From: Codonopsis lanceolata
Lineage: Eukaryota; Streptophyta; Magnoliopsida; Asterales; Campanulaceae
Length of the DNA stretch: 64,000 nt
Assembly: GCA_013146195.2 (NCBI GenBank)
Contig: CM028378.1
Location: forward strand, 78,521,254 to 78,585,253
Direction: 5' to 3'
In this document: positions 54,649 to 64,000 of the stretch, one piece after another
Layout of the letters: every line of letters begins with the position of its first letter
How positions within the stretch are numbered: the stretch's first letter is position 1
The notes under the pieces: generated by a model
Told to the model about the DNA's origin: nothing
What the model saw: the letters and a program-made list of their open reading frames with translations, nothing else
Databases searched by the model: none
Translations under genes and position numbers: made by a program

Positions 54649-56432
54649 TGGGTCGCCCGGCGTGCGCCCGCGCCCCGTGCACCCTTGGATAGGGGTGTGC
54701 GTACGTGCGGATGCGGGACACCACTGCTCTCATTCCATTCTCCCTTGTTTAGGGGAAAACAAAATTAAAAGTGCGAAAGGAGTGCTGTCTAAAATAGCGC
54801 GTTGGAATGCGCCTCGGTTGACTTTAGTGGGTTTTTGGTCCAATATGGGAGCTTTGGGTTATCCGCATCAAGTTATCCCTTGTTTACGGGATGCCAGGAT
54901 ATGGGAATACATCACCCTTTCATTCTCATTCTCCCTTTTTTAGGGAAAAACGGAAAAGTGCAAAAAAAGATGTTGCTAGGCCCCACTATGGATTTTATGA
55001 AAATAGCCTTATGGCCTATTTCGGATCACTATGGGTGCTTTGGGTTTCCTGCATCAAGTTATCCCTTGTTTAGGGGATACCAAGATATAGGAATGCATCA
55101 CCATGTCATTCCCATTTTCCCTTTTTTAGGGGAAAACGAAAAAGTGCAAGAAAGGAGTGTTGCGACGCCCCACTGAATCCAAAACATTTTATAGATTCGT
55201 CATCTTTGTTTAAGGCAAAAATAAAGCAAAACCAAAAGAAAAGAAAAACCAGAGATTGCAAAACGGGTTCGGAGGCTAAGTTACGAGTTGGGAAGGTGCT
55301 AGGCACCCAACTCGCCCTTTGGGTCTCAAAAGTGGTTTTTGGCTAAAGTATGTTTTTTTGTTATATTTATCTAGCAAATAAACAAAGCATTTAAAGACAT
55401 GAAATAAAAAGCAAATACATCCGCTGCTACATTATTTACGGACTTGCTGACGTCTCCTTACAATAATTACAGGTATATTTAAAAATATTTGGTCATTATA
55501 ACGGCTCTTTTAAATAGTATTTTCTAACTAAATCCGGGCAGCACAACGGCTTATATTTTCTACATTGGGCCGGATTTAAAGAACAACTTTTATAAAAATA
55601 ACGCCCTTAAAGGCTATTACCTTTTAGAGCGGAGTGTGCTCGCTCTATCCTTCTCGGGAGAGGGAGACTTTTATGCTGCTGCTGCTGTGATTTGGGCAGA
55701 GTAATAGCTTATTTTTGGTGGTTTTGGCTCGTTCACTCGGGCAGAGTGACGGCTTGTTATTGGTGTTTTGGACCTATCTAGTTGGGCGGAATAACGGCTT
55801 ATTTTTGGTGATTTCAGCCTATTTGCTCGGGCAGAGTAACGGCTTACTTTATGGTTTTTGGGCCGGGGAAATAAGGTGAATACCTAACTAAAGGGCTAGG
55901 GAACACTTTAACCGGTGGGTTTTTGGTTTGGCGGAGTTTTGGTAGGGTTTCTAGGCTTTATAGGCTGACCACTCCTATCTCACTTCAGTCACTACTTTCT
56001 CAGCGTTAGGACGACGCAAAGAAATTTTATCGGCGTTTTCTCTCATCTCTTTTCCGGGTCTGAAGTGAGCCCCCAATGCTTCTATTTATAGCTGGAGGAG
56101 AGGACACATCGGGGATAACAAATTCTCTCTGTGCGTTTTGTACACCGTGCTTCCGATCTTGCACAATGCGTTAACTGGGAGGGCTCCTGTAGCTAGCTGG
56201 GCGCGGATCCAAAGCCTTCATGGCGCGGCGCCAGAGGCCCCTTTTGGCCGCGCCATGCCACTATTCAACTTCCAAAATTTGCACTTTTATCCCTCGCATT
56301 TTACTGTTTCGCGCATCCTGCTTTGCCTTTTGCATTTTTAACTCCTGTAACTTGACATTTGTTAAGTTTAAACAGTTCTTGATATCACATGCCAGAGTCA
56401 CACATCAGGGGTACGAAGTTGGGGTGTCTACA
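54649..56432 (-). repeat. Tat-A 5' LTR
   Basis: Plus-strand ends TGTGGGTCGCCC and GGGGTGTCTACA. It is collinear with 33946-35736. TATAAATA on the minus strand lies at 56083-56090. Confidence 0.93.
56083..56090 (-). promoter_or_regulatory. TATA box of the Tat-A 5' LTR
   Basis: TATAAATA in GCTATAAATAGAAGC on the minus strand. Likely the working promoter of Tat-A. Confidence 0.65.
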
Positions 56433-56437
56433 GGTAG
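56433..56437. repeat. Right target-site duplication of Tat-A (GGTAG)
   Basis: Identical to 33941-33945. Confidence 0.9.
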
Positions 56438-56520
56438 CAGCAGTGGTACCACTGGCTCCCCCACCGTGGATGATCGCGCCAGAGCTCATTCTCGGCAGAT
56501 ATCATTATGTTGCTCGGTAT

Positions 56521-56868
56521 GTTGTTCCTGCTGAGGCGTTCTCGGACATGACGTACCGAGAATTTATCAGGACCGTTCTTCATCCGGGCCCTGCCAGGCA
56601 TGCTTGAAATGTTGTTAGACCTTCTCGTCATGTTCCCGAGATGCTATATGAGAATCATATACCGTCTCGGGTCCCTGACAGGCGTGCTTCAAATGTTGTT
56701 CCTGCTGAGGCATTCCCGGACATGAGGTACCGGGAATTTCTAAGGACCGTTCTTCTTCCGGCCCCTGCCAGGCGTGCTTCAAATGTTGTTAGACCTTCTC
56801 GTCATGTTCCCGAGATGCTATCTGAGAATCATATACCGTCTCGTGTCCCTATTAGTGTGCAATGTTTG
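56521..56868 (+). repeat. 174-bp in-frame tandem duplication in PMD exon 3
   Basis: 56521-56694 and 56695-56868 both encode VVPAEAF-DM-YREF-RTVL followed by ARRASNVVRPSRHVPEML-type text. The unit is 58 codons and the copies differ at several bases, so the duplication is not recent. Confidence 0.85.
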
Positions 56869-56948
56869 CATCAGGGACGATTTATTGATGAGCATGTGTC
56901 TGTTAACGTTCCCGACGTATATGCGATCACGGACCAAGCACAGATGGT

Positions 56949-56949
56949 A

Positions 56950-57016
<67 letters not shown>

Positions 57017-57018
57017 TA
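56949..57018. repeat. (ATT)n microsatellite in PMD intron 3
   Basis: About 22 uninterrupted ATT units at the start of the intron 56947-57104. They give a false poly-Tyr frame. Confidence 0.92.
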
Positions 57019-57352
57019 TTTATTTTTGTTTTTATTTTCTTGTATTATTACTGTTATCATGCATTTATTTTTTGTGACTCTATGTTTGTATGTGATAATA
57101 TCAGGTGGACGCTCCATCTTACTGCAAATTGCTGAAGACCTTCTTTAGTCTTACTTTATTGTATGGGTAAAGGACGAGCTCTCGTGCTGCGGGAATGATG
57201 TTGTTGGCCGCGCTCGGCGCCGAGATGGTGACCATGACAGAGCTGGTGGGTTAGACCGAAGAGGCCCAAGGACTAGGGGTGGTGGACTCGTTGGGAAAGG
57301 TCCAAAAGTCAGGGGTGCTAGGATAGATAGGAATAAATCAGCCTGGGTGTGA

Positions 57353-58189
57353 TGTTTGTATTTAAGAATTTGTATTTTTATTTGTTTAATACAACTATGA
57401 AATATTGAAAAAAAAAGAATTATTTAATTTTTGTGATGCATCCTAATTTATTGTGTTTGACAGACCCAAAAATCAACTATTTAATTTGTTATGCACAATG
57501 TACTTGGGTGGGGTGATCATTTGGTGGTTTGTTGTTTTGGGTTAAGGACGAAACTGGGGTGGCTATATATGTGGGAGGATTGCTAAGAGACATCCCCTCC
57601 ATTCCTTTCCTTTTGTGAATGCAGTGAGAGGCTTAGGTTTGTAGGTTGGCAAGCATATGGTTTGACAAACTTTCCCGACAACAGCGATAGTTAGTGCATG
57701 ACACTGACCAAACCACAAAATCTGGGAGACTTTTGTTGCACTGCTAGGAAATTTGTGTATGCAAAAAGGGGAAAGGGGGAGCGACACATGTACTTCTGGC
57801 CGCCACGCCCCGACTTGTTTTCCTGGTTGCATTTTCTTTCCTTTTTCAATTCTATCAGGCTGCTATCTGCTTTTTTTTTTTGTTTCTTCTGTTACTTCTT
57901 TCCTTTAAAAGGAAAGTTTTGCGTACACTTCCTTACGCCAAAAACCAAAATTTCTCTGCCTCTGCATCCTTTTTATCTGTCTCCCTTATGAAACTGATAA
58001 ACCTCTGCTTGTTTCTTTCCTTCTGCCGAAGCGAACCTGTATCTCTGCCAAAGCCTTCCATGAAGCTTTTCCATTGGTTGGTGGTTTGTTTGTTTGTTGG
58101 CTTTCATTTCAAAACCCAAATACTGCCTTTGTTGTGTTTGCTTAGCAAGTTAATTGCTTTCTATGTCTGATTGTTTTCTGTAAACAACG
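57353..58189 (+). other. Region between the two Tat-B antisense genes
   Basis: No supported coding sequence. GGCTATATATGTGG at 57560-57573 is a TATA-like site on the plus strand, and a pyrimidine-rich stretch (57820-58030) follows. This could be the promoter and leader of the next gene. Confidence 0.4.
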
Positions 58190-59798
58190 ATGACTACTCC
58201 ATTTGTCCCCACGACAAGTATACAACTGTATGAGGATACGCTGTGTCATTGGATGAACGAAGTTTGTGGAGGTTAACAATGACGTTTCCATAACACTTAT
58301 GGGTTTCGGTGTGTTTTTGGGTGGGAAGGTTTGCGTATAAATTGGGAAATGATTCAGGTAGCTTCCCGTTTCGGGTCTACACAGTCTTATCTGTTCAACT
58401 TTTCATTGCATGAAATGTGTCCTACTTTTAAGGAATTTTGTGCAATGACAAGTACACCGGCGGGTGAATGGGTTGCAGTTCCTTCTGTAACTCGTAATGT
58501 ATTATTGGCTACTAGAGAGATGTTTGGGTTTGACTTGGGGACCACCCAAAGACTTCTGCATGGTGATCTCTTTGATTTGACGTATCTCCCGACTCTCTTT
58601 TTACCCTATCAGGATGATATCGAGTATCTGGAGCGACGGAGGGAGCCTTGTTCTTGTGCAATCTAGGAAAATTCTTCCTACTAAATTACCCCGGAACCAT
58701 TGACGCACGAGCTATAGACATTGTATTGCAGGCTCGAGACCGTTCGGTGAATGTTATCTCACTTATTTTAGATGCTACCTTGGAGGGCTTGGAAGCTTAT
58801 TCCTCGGGAGATGACCGTTTTCTTCTAGGAGTCCCATTTTGGTGCATATGTGGCTGGAGGAGCATTTCAGAGTGGTTCTCCCTCCCGCCTTAGGGTTAGG
58901 GAGAGAGAAACGGTATGATCCCACGGGATATGGGTCCCGTGGCCTTTATCGTACAAATCGTTAGACTGAAGTGCACTTGGTGGAGCATTTTTTGCATGTT
59001 AATTCTGCTGGCATAATATGGGTGATCAGACACTTTCGGATTCGTCGCTTCCATTAGTATACTGAGGAGTATGCTCAAGTTTCACTGGTCGATCTACACA
59101 AGACAACCTTCTATTTACCATACAGAATTCTCCGTCAGTTTGGACGGGAACAGGTTGTGTCATGTCATAATCGGCCTCTGATGTCGTTGTGTTCATGTGA
59201 TGATGACATTCCTTGGGTAATCCAGGACTTATGGCATAGGGGTCATGCATCAAGGGTCGAAGTCTCTCGATGTTCTACAAATATCTTTTTGTCCTTTATT
59301 TATCTGTCATGGCTTGTCATATATACGACAGAGCATTCTCGTATCATCCGAAGGACTCTCAGAGTTTCAAATGGTTTAGATGCATGTCTCATAGAGATCA
59401 GTGAGGATGTCGAGAGTTTGGATCGCCCTGCCCTACCAGCTATACGTCGGACTACCCGACGTCTTCAGGGAAGTAAAGCACGAGGCAGATATGGTCATGA
59501 GGGCGCTAGCCCTAGTAATGTTTCCAGGCTAGATGATGTGGGGCCAAACTATGCTGTCGGTCAGGGAAGTGGTGTAGCAAGATCAAATACTGATACGGGT
59601 CCCAGTTATACGGTCGGGAGGTTTATCAATGTAGCGGGGCCTAGTGATGGTATAGGTCCAAGTAATGCTACGGGGCCTGATGACAAGTATCCAGGGAGTG
59701 ATGAGGAAAGCTCGACACCTTCCCAACAGGGTGAAGCCAGGGGAGTGGCGGCACCTCAGAGAAATGTTTGGTATCGACTGGGTCGCACGAAAGATTGA
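58190..59798 (+). pseudogene. Tat-B second antisense frame, PMD/DUF7745-like
   Basis: ATG at 58190 (MTTPFVPTTSIQLYEDTLCH), then a stop after VCGG and a frame change. The main part (58331-58666) reads LRINWEMIQVASRFGSTQSY, FNFSLHEMCPTFKEFCAMTS and FGFDLGTTQRLLHGDLFDLT. It resumes in other frames with IDIVLQARDRSVNVISLIL and near 59110 FYLPYRILRQFGREQVV, a phrase typical of plant mobile-domain proteins of transposons. The last part (59157-59798) is a Gly/Ser-rich tail ending GVAAPQRNVWYRLGRTKD. Four or more breaks. Its function in Tat elements is unknown. Confidence 0.65.
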
Positions 59799-60363
59799 AG
59801 AAGGATGGGTGTATCGGAATCGGGGGTGTTAATGACTAGCCCGAGGGTTTCTGTTTGTGGATCGGGATGCTGTTAGGGATGTTAATGACTACCCCAATTT
59901 TTTTGGAATGGTGATTGTGGTGATGTTTGGGAATATTAATGACTATTTCAGTGTTTTAGACATGTACTCCATGGTTGCCATTTATGGACCTTGTATTTAT
60001 GTTATATTTAATGTATTATAATGTGTGTAATGGTTTTTATTTTGTTTGTCAAGGAACCTGTTGTAAAATAATAAACCATCTTGCAATGTATCTTGCAGCA
60101 TTTGAATGAAGCTTTGTCTGTTTTCGTCTACTTTTGATCATTTTTGCTATCTTCGACCATTTTTGCTATTTTCGACCGCACCCGAAGGCTACCTATGTCT
60201 TCTTGATGCGAGGCTCAGGTCGACGTAGTTCTTGTCCAAAAGGCAGAACTTTTGCTGAAGACATGTTTCTATCGAAAACTATTATGATGTAGACTGTCTG
60301 TTGTAGGCTGTATGTTGGAGACTTTTCTCTCTCTTCATTTCTCTTGTTTTTTCTTTTTTTGTT
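59799..60363. other. Non-coding region between convergent Tat-B genes
   Basis: Follows the stop of the second antisense frame. TTAATGACTA-CCC repeats occur near 59830-59950, and TTTTTGCTATTTTCGACC-like repeats near 60130-60180. No gene seen. Confidence 0.5.
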
Positions 60364-60495
60364 GCTCTAATTTTTTCCTAGCCCGCCCTTTCGGGTTTTT
60401 AACCTAGTGAGCCCTTATTGCTCCTTGTATATTTTCTTTTTTGTTGTACTCTAACTTTTGTCGAGGCCGCCCTTTCGGATTTTTAACCAAGCGAG
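60364..60495 (-). terminator. Paired hairpin motif downstream of Tat-B pol
   Basis: Copies at 60364-60413 (TCCTAGCCCGCCCTTTCGGG, TTTTTAACCTAG) and 60448-60495 (GTCGAGGCCGCCCTTTCGGA). Same arrangement and distance from the pol stop (60558) as in Tat-A. The second copy has lost part of the outer stem. Confidence 0.45.
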
Positions 60496-60557
60496 TTAAA
60501 AAGAGAGAGACAAAGTTTGTGGGCCACTATAGCATGCTATATTAGCAGTACCCTTGC

Positions 60558-61640
60558 TTATGTGTAATATTGTTTGAGTTTGTCCATGTTGAAGGGCAGA
60601 CCAAGATTTTCCCCATCCTGATTGGTGATGAACATAGTACCTCCTGACTGTATATGTTTTACTATGTAGGGTCCCATCCACGGAGACTTCCATTTTCCCC
60701 TAGTGTCGACATAAGTGGGGGGATTTTCTCGCAGTACCAGGTCACATACTTGGATGTTTCAGGCCTTGACTTTTTTGTTGAATGCTCGAGCGATTCTTCT
60801 ATGATACGCTTGTGTGTATTCTAAAGCTAGCAATCTGCGTTCATCATTCAGTGCTAGCTCGTCGTAACGTTGCCTAAGCCAGTCAACTTTGACTATGTCT
60901 GTTTCCATCATTCCTCTTAATGAAGGAATCTCAACCTTAATTGGTAACACGACTTCCATGCCATATGCTAGAGAGTATGGCGTAGCCCCTGTAGGTGTGC
61001 AGACTGATGTGTGGTATCCCCAGAGTGCTAATGACAACTTATCAGGCAAATCTTTTTCAGTCTCTGCCATTTTTCGGATATTGTTTTCGAGTGTCTTGTC
61101 AGTAGCCTCGACTGCTCCGTTGGCTTGTGGCTGATATGGGGATGACTTATGTCACTGTATTTTGAATTTATCAAGTAGCCTGTTAACTTCGCCCTCAAAG
61201 TGTGTACCATTATCGGAGATCATCTCAAATGGTACTCCGTATCGGCATATGATGTTAGTTCTAATGAACTCGACTACTTTTCTGGCGTTCAATACTTTGT
61301 AGGAGGCATCTTCGACCCATTTGGTGAAGTAGTCGATGGCTACCAGGAGTACTCATTACCGTTTGTCCCTTTTGGGTGAACATGTCCTATGACATCAATT
61401 CCCCGGGTAGAGAAGGGCCAAGGGGCTACTGAGTTGTATAGTATGTGTGAAGGAACATGCTGCAGATTGGCGAAACACTGACATTTGTCGCAGTGGCGTA
61501 CCCAATCGATGCAATCAGTTTCAAGTGTTCTCTAATAATATTCCTCTCGGATTGCTTTCTTTGAAAGCATATGTCTGTTCATGTGCGGGCCACAAGTACC
61601 ACCATGCAGTGGTCCATGACTCGCTCTGCTTTGACTTGGT
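60558..61640 (-). pseudogene. Tat-B integrase
   Basis: In several frames: HMNRHMLSKK and HCDKCQCFANLQHVP (zinc-binding), GIDVIGHVHP with the first Asp (Trp before it now Arg), ISDNGTHFEGE with the second Asp, GAVEATDKTLEN with the Glu, LSLALWGYHTSVCTPTGATP and YGMEVVLPIKVEIPS. The C-terminal module ends at a TAA at 60558. Stops at about 61530 and 61150 and other breaks. Clearly related to Tat-A integrase but more decayed. Confidence 0.82.
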
Positions 61641-62830
61641 CTATGCATAACAGATTTAGACCCTGATACTGTCTTTTATAAGGGCTATCGACGTTGATAA
61701 AAAATTGTACGGCCCATCTGCGAAGAGCAATTATTCCTTTTCTGTCTAGACCTGTTGGATACTCATTTTTCTTGAGTAAATTCCAAATGTCTAAGTACCA
61801 GGGCTCATTGTCTTTCTCGAGAGCTGTATTGATTGTGAAATAGTAGGCAGAAGTGACTTTATTTCCTACAACGAAAGGTTGTATGTTCATGTTTGAAGGG
61901 ACCTTGACCAGTGAAGCCAAGGTTGTTAATGCATCTGCAAAACGATTTCTGTCTCACGGCAGGTAATGGAATGATATGTCGTCAAACTTCTTTGCGAGAA
62001 TAGTCAGACGAGTATGATACAACTGCGGGCGGGGATCCTGTGTTTTCCATTTTCCCTCAATCTATTTAATAATCAGGGTGGAATCACCGAAGACCTCTAA
62101 TTATCTAGCCCCTTTCCGAATATATTCTTCTTGACTAGTAATGCAGGCTTCGTATTCAATGGTGTTGTTGGAGCATTCAAATTCCAACCTTACAGCTAAA
62201 GGTGTGTGAGAATCTGTTGGGTCGATGAGCAGTATTCCTATGCTAAAACCTCTTTTATTGGCAGCCCCATCAAAGAATAGTTTCCACTTAAAGTCATGAT
62301 CTGTGATTTCAAAAATGCATTCATCTGGGAAGTGTGGCTCTTCGACATTTTCTATTTCTAGTGGTAAATCTACTAGGTGATCTGTAATTATGATGCCCTT
62401 GATTGACTTACGGGTAGCATATGTGATGTCAAATTCGTTGAGTAGAAATGACCATTTGGCTAATCGAATGGAGAGGGACGGCTTTCCGAAGATGTATTTG
62501 ATTGGGTCCATTCTAGAAATTACTCTGACTGGCTGAGCTTGTAACTAGGTCTTGAGCCTTTGTGTTGCCCAAACCAAACCTGTACAGCTTTTCTCTAATG
62601 CTGAGTAGTTGAGCTCGCTACCCTGCAACTTTCAGCTTACAAAGTAGATGGTATTTTCGGCATATGAGTCTTTTCTTTCTTGTGCGAGCATGGCTCCAAC
62701 CGCAGTGTCAATGACTATGAGGTATAATAGCAATGGTTTATGTGTATGAGGAGGCGCTAGAACTGGTGGGCTAGCAAGGTATCCTGTAACTGCTTCAAAA
62801 GCAAGCTGACATTCTTCATCCATACTCTAT
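61641..62830 (-). pseudogene. Tat-B RNase H and second RNase H domains
   Basis: First RNase H: CQLAFEAVTGYLASPPVLAP, PLLLYLIVIDTAVGAMLAQE, then FGKPSLSIRLAKWSFLLNEF and IKGIIITDHLVDLPL. Second: WKLFFDGAANKRGFSIGILL with an Asp, PLAVRLEFECSNNTIEYEAC with a Glu. After it come the spacer phrases FVVGNKVTSAYY and EPWYLDIWNLLKKNEYPTGL leading into integrase. The pair of RNase H domains places Tat-B in the Tat lineage. Stops and frame changes throughout. Confidence 0.8.
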
Positions 62831-64000
62831 CAGTGTCCTTTTTCAGCAGTTTGAAAAGTGGCTCACACATGGAGGTTAGTTATCTGATGAAACGGCTGAT
62901 GTAATGTAATCGTCCAAGGAAGCCTTTGACTTCGCTTGGAGTTATTGGTTGTGACATGTCTGTAATGGCTTTGACTTTTGCAGGTTCTATTTCAATTCCC
63001 TGCTCGGTTACCATGAATTCTATCATCTTTCCTTTGGTGACCCCAAAAGTGAATTTTGTTGGATTACATTTCATCTGGTGCTTTCATAATCTTTCAAAGA
63101 ACTTGTGAAGATCTTTGATGTGAGCTCCATTCGTTTCCTCTGAGTGGATGATCATATCATCCACATATACCTCAACTTCTTTGTGGATCATGTCATCGAA
63201 TAGGGCAGTAGCAGCCCTCTGGTACGTAGCCCCAACCTTTTTCAATCCGAATTGCATGACTGTGTAGCAGTATGTTCCCCAAGGAGTGATAAAAGAGGTT
63301 TTGTCCAGGTTTTCTATTGCCATTTTGATCTGGTTGTATCCAAGTATGTCATCTACAAATGACCTTATTTTGTGAGAGGCCACAACATCTACCACAATGT
63401 CGATGTTTGGCAGAGGGAAGTCATCATTTGGAGAAGTTTTGTTGAGGTCGCGGGTCAACACAGATCTGAACCTTTCCATTAGGCTTCGGCATTGTTATTA
63501 TATTTGATAACCAAATGGGGTATTCTACCACCTATATGAACTTAACACTCAGTTGTTTCATGATCACTTCTTTTACTTGCAGAGACCATCCTGGCTTGAT
63601 TCTACAGAGTTTATGTTTTACGAACTTGGCATCTGGATATGTCAAAATCCTGTATTGTACAATTAGCTGGATCCAATCCAGGCATGTCTTTATAAGAGCA
63701 TGCGAACACATCTGCAAATTCTGTCAACAAACTGATCAATGTTATTTTGTCGTGCCCTTGCAGATAACTGCCAATTCTGACTTTTCGGATCTCACTGTTC
63801 AACCCCAGATTGATGACAGGCAAATCTTCTTTTGTTGCTGTTGTACTGTGTTACCCTTGTCTCTTGACCAACTTTGCGATTTCAGTTAAGTATTCTTTGT
63901 CTTTGGGCCCATTTTTTTAATTAGTTCGTTATTAACTGGTTTAATTATGTTTTCAGTTAATTCATCTTTTAACAAGTTGGCAACCAAGGAGTACGCGCAA
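62831..64000 (-). pseudogene. Tat-B reverse transcriptase, running off the right edge
   Basis: From the right: LISLLTEFADVFACSYKDM and MPGLDPANCTIQDFDI, then DLNKTSPNDDFPLPNIDIVV, SFVDDILGYNQIKMAIENLD, TSFITPWGTYCYTVMQFGLK and the catalytic YVDD in VEVYVDDMIIHS (about 63155). MKCNPTKFTFGVTKGKMIEF and AITDMSQPITPSEVKGFLGR follow. Frame changes near 63480, 63090 and 62870. The sequence right of 63830 is the pol spacer. Protease and gag lie outside the window. Confidence 0.83.

Larger units (their letters stand above)
33946..56432 (-). mobile_element. Tat-A, complete Tat-lineage Ty3/gypsy retrotransposon
   Basis: Two LTRs of about 1.79 kb bound 22,487 bp, with GGTAG duplicated on both sides. 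A primer-binding site sits next to the right LTR (54630-54647), and TATA boxes in both LTRs point left, so it is transcribed on the minus strand. Order from right: 5' LTR, leader with a nested LTR element, gag, protease, reverse transcriptase, RNase H, second RNase H, integrase, antisense PMD gene, 3' LTR. Two RNase H domains and the antisense gene mark the Tat (Ogre/Retand-like) group. Nested DNA (2.6 kb) and the assembly duplication (about 1.6 kb with the gap) inflate the length, so the native size is nearer 18 kb. Frameshifts exist, some probably assembly errors. Confidence 0.93.
56438..57352 (+). pseudogene. Tat-B antisense PMD gene, rest of exon 3 and exon 4
   Basis: Exon 3 resumes with VVPLAPPPWMIAPELILGRY and runs to ITDQAQM at 56946 (donor ATG/GTATAT). 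Exon 4 (57105-57170, acceptor ATATCAG) reads VDAPSYCKLLKTFFSL, matching VNVSTYKRLLRGFF in Tat-A. A shifted frame carries on to a TGA at about 57350 with an Arg/Gly-rich tail (GGLDRRGPRTRGGGLVGKG). One TGA lies in the first half of an internal duplication (56521-56868). Confidence 0.7.
29900..64000 (-). mobile_element. Tat-B, old Tat-lineage Ty3/gypsy element, split by LINE-B and Tat-A
   Basis: Right of Tat-A the minus strand carries reverse transcriptase, two RNase H domains and integrase (60558-64000, running off the right edge). Between pol and the expected 3' LTR are two plus-strand genes: a PMD/DUF7745-like frame (58190-59798) and a four-exon-type PMD gene whose exon 3 is cut by Tat-A (32854-33945 and 56438-57170). 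The dual RNase H and antisense PMD genes mark the Tat lineage. No LTR of Tat-B is visible. Many stops show it is older than Tat-A. The left limit is approximate. Confidence 0.75.

Noticed and set aside
56641..57135. A 164-codon frame with a long Tyr run
   Set aside because: The Tyr run is the (ATT)n repeat in PMD intron 3. Only the part before 56947 is exon.
1..64000. CRISPR arrays, tRNA or rRNA genes
   Set aside because: No regularly spaced short repeats, no cloverleaf-type sequence and no rRNA sequence recognised on either strand.

Overview
The window is nuclear DNA from a flowering plant, most likely a eudicot. The evidence is the plant-type LINEs with a LINE-encoded RNase H, Tat-lineage Ty3/gypsy elements with two RNase H domains and antisense plant-mobile-domain (PMD) genes, a Sirevirus-like Ty1/copia element, several MITE types, and one intron-containing gene of the plant-specific RIN4/NOI family. 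There are no operons, bacterial signals or CRISPR arrays. Almost all protein-coding sequence belongs to transposable elements, mostly broken by stops and frameshifts.

Layout. 1-7.5 kb: a LINE on the minus strand (LINE-A). Its 5' end is inverted in a twin-priming arrangement, and a solo LTR of a Tat family is inserted in ORF2 (1986-3793). 7.9-9.8 kb: an F-box pseudogene, a TRIM-like LTR between direct repeats, and a copia RNase H scrap. 10-15.3 kb: AT-rich DNA with a GTGACAC minisatellite in two inverted arms, tandem repeats, and Stowaway- and Tourist-type MITEs. 15.6-19.3 kb: the one apparently intact host gene, a three-exon RIN4/NOI-like gene on the minus strand with a MULE-type MITE in intron 1. 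A hAT-type MITE lies upstream of it. 21.4-28.9 kb: a degenerate Sirevirus-like copia element on the plus strand, whose gag is split by a 1.88 kb solo LTR. 29.9-64 kb: an old Tat element (Tat-B, minus strand, running off the right edge) split by two insertions. These are a 5'-truncated LINE (LINE-B, 30.3-32.8 kb) and a younger complete Tat element (Tat-A, 33946-56432). Tat-A is flanked by a perfect 5-bp duplication and itself carries a 2.6 kb non-autonomous LTR element (51674-54252).

Tat-A and Tat-B share one plan. Gag-pol is read on the minus strand. Between pol and the 3' LTR lies a plus-strand, multi-exon PMD gene that converges on pol. Two copies of a small conserved hairpin motif sit just past the pol stop codon in both elements. 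Intron positions of the PMD gene are the same in both. Tat-B carries a second antisense PMD/DUF7745-like reading frame that Tat-A lacks.

The assembly has a 100-N gap at 44418-44517. About 1.5 kb of Tat-A pol is repeated on either side of it with many small indels, which is best read as two unmerged, error-rich contig ends and not as biology. Coordinates, splice sites and similarities were read by eye. Family names rest on recognised motifs and no database search was run.
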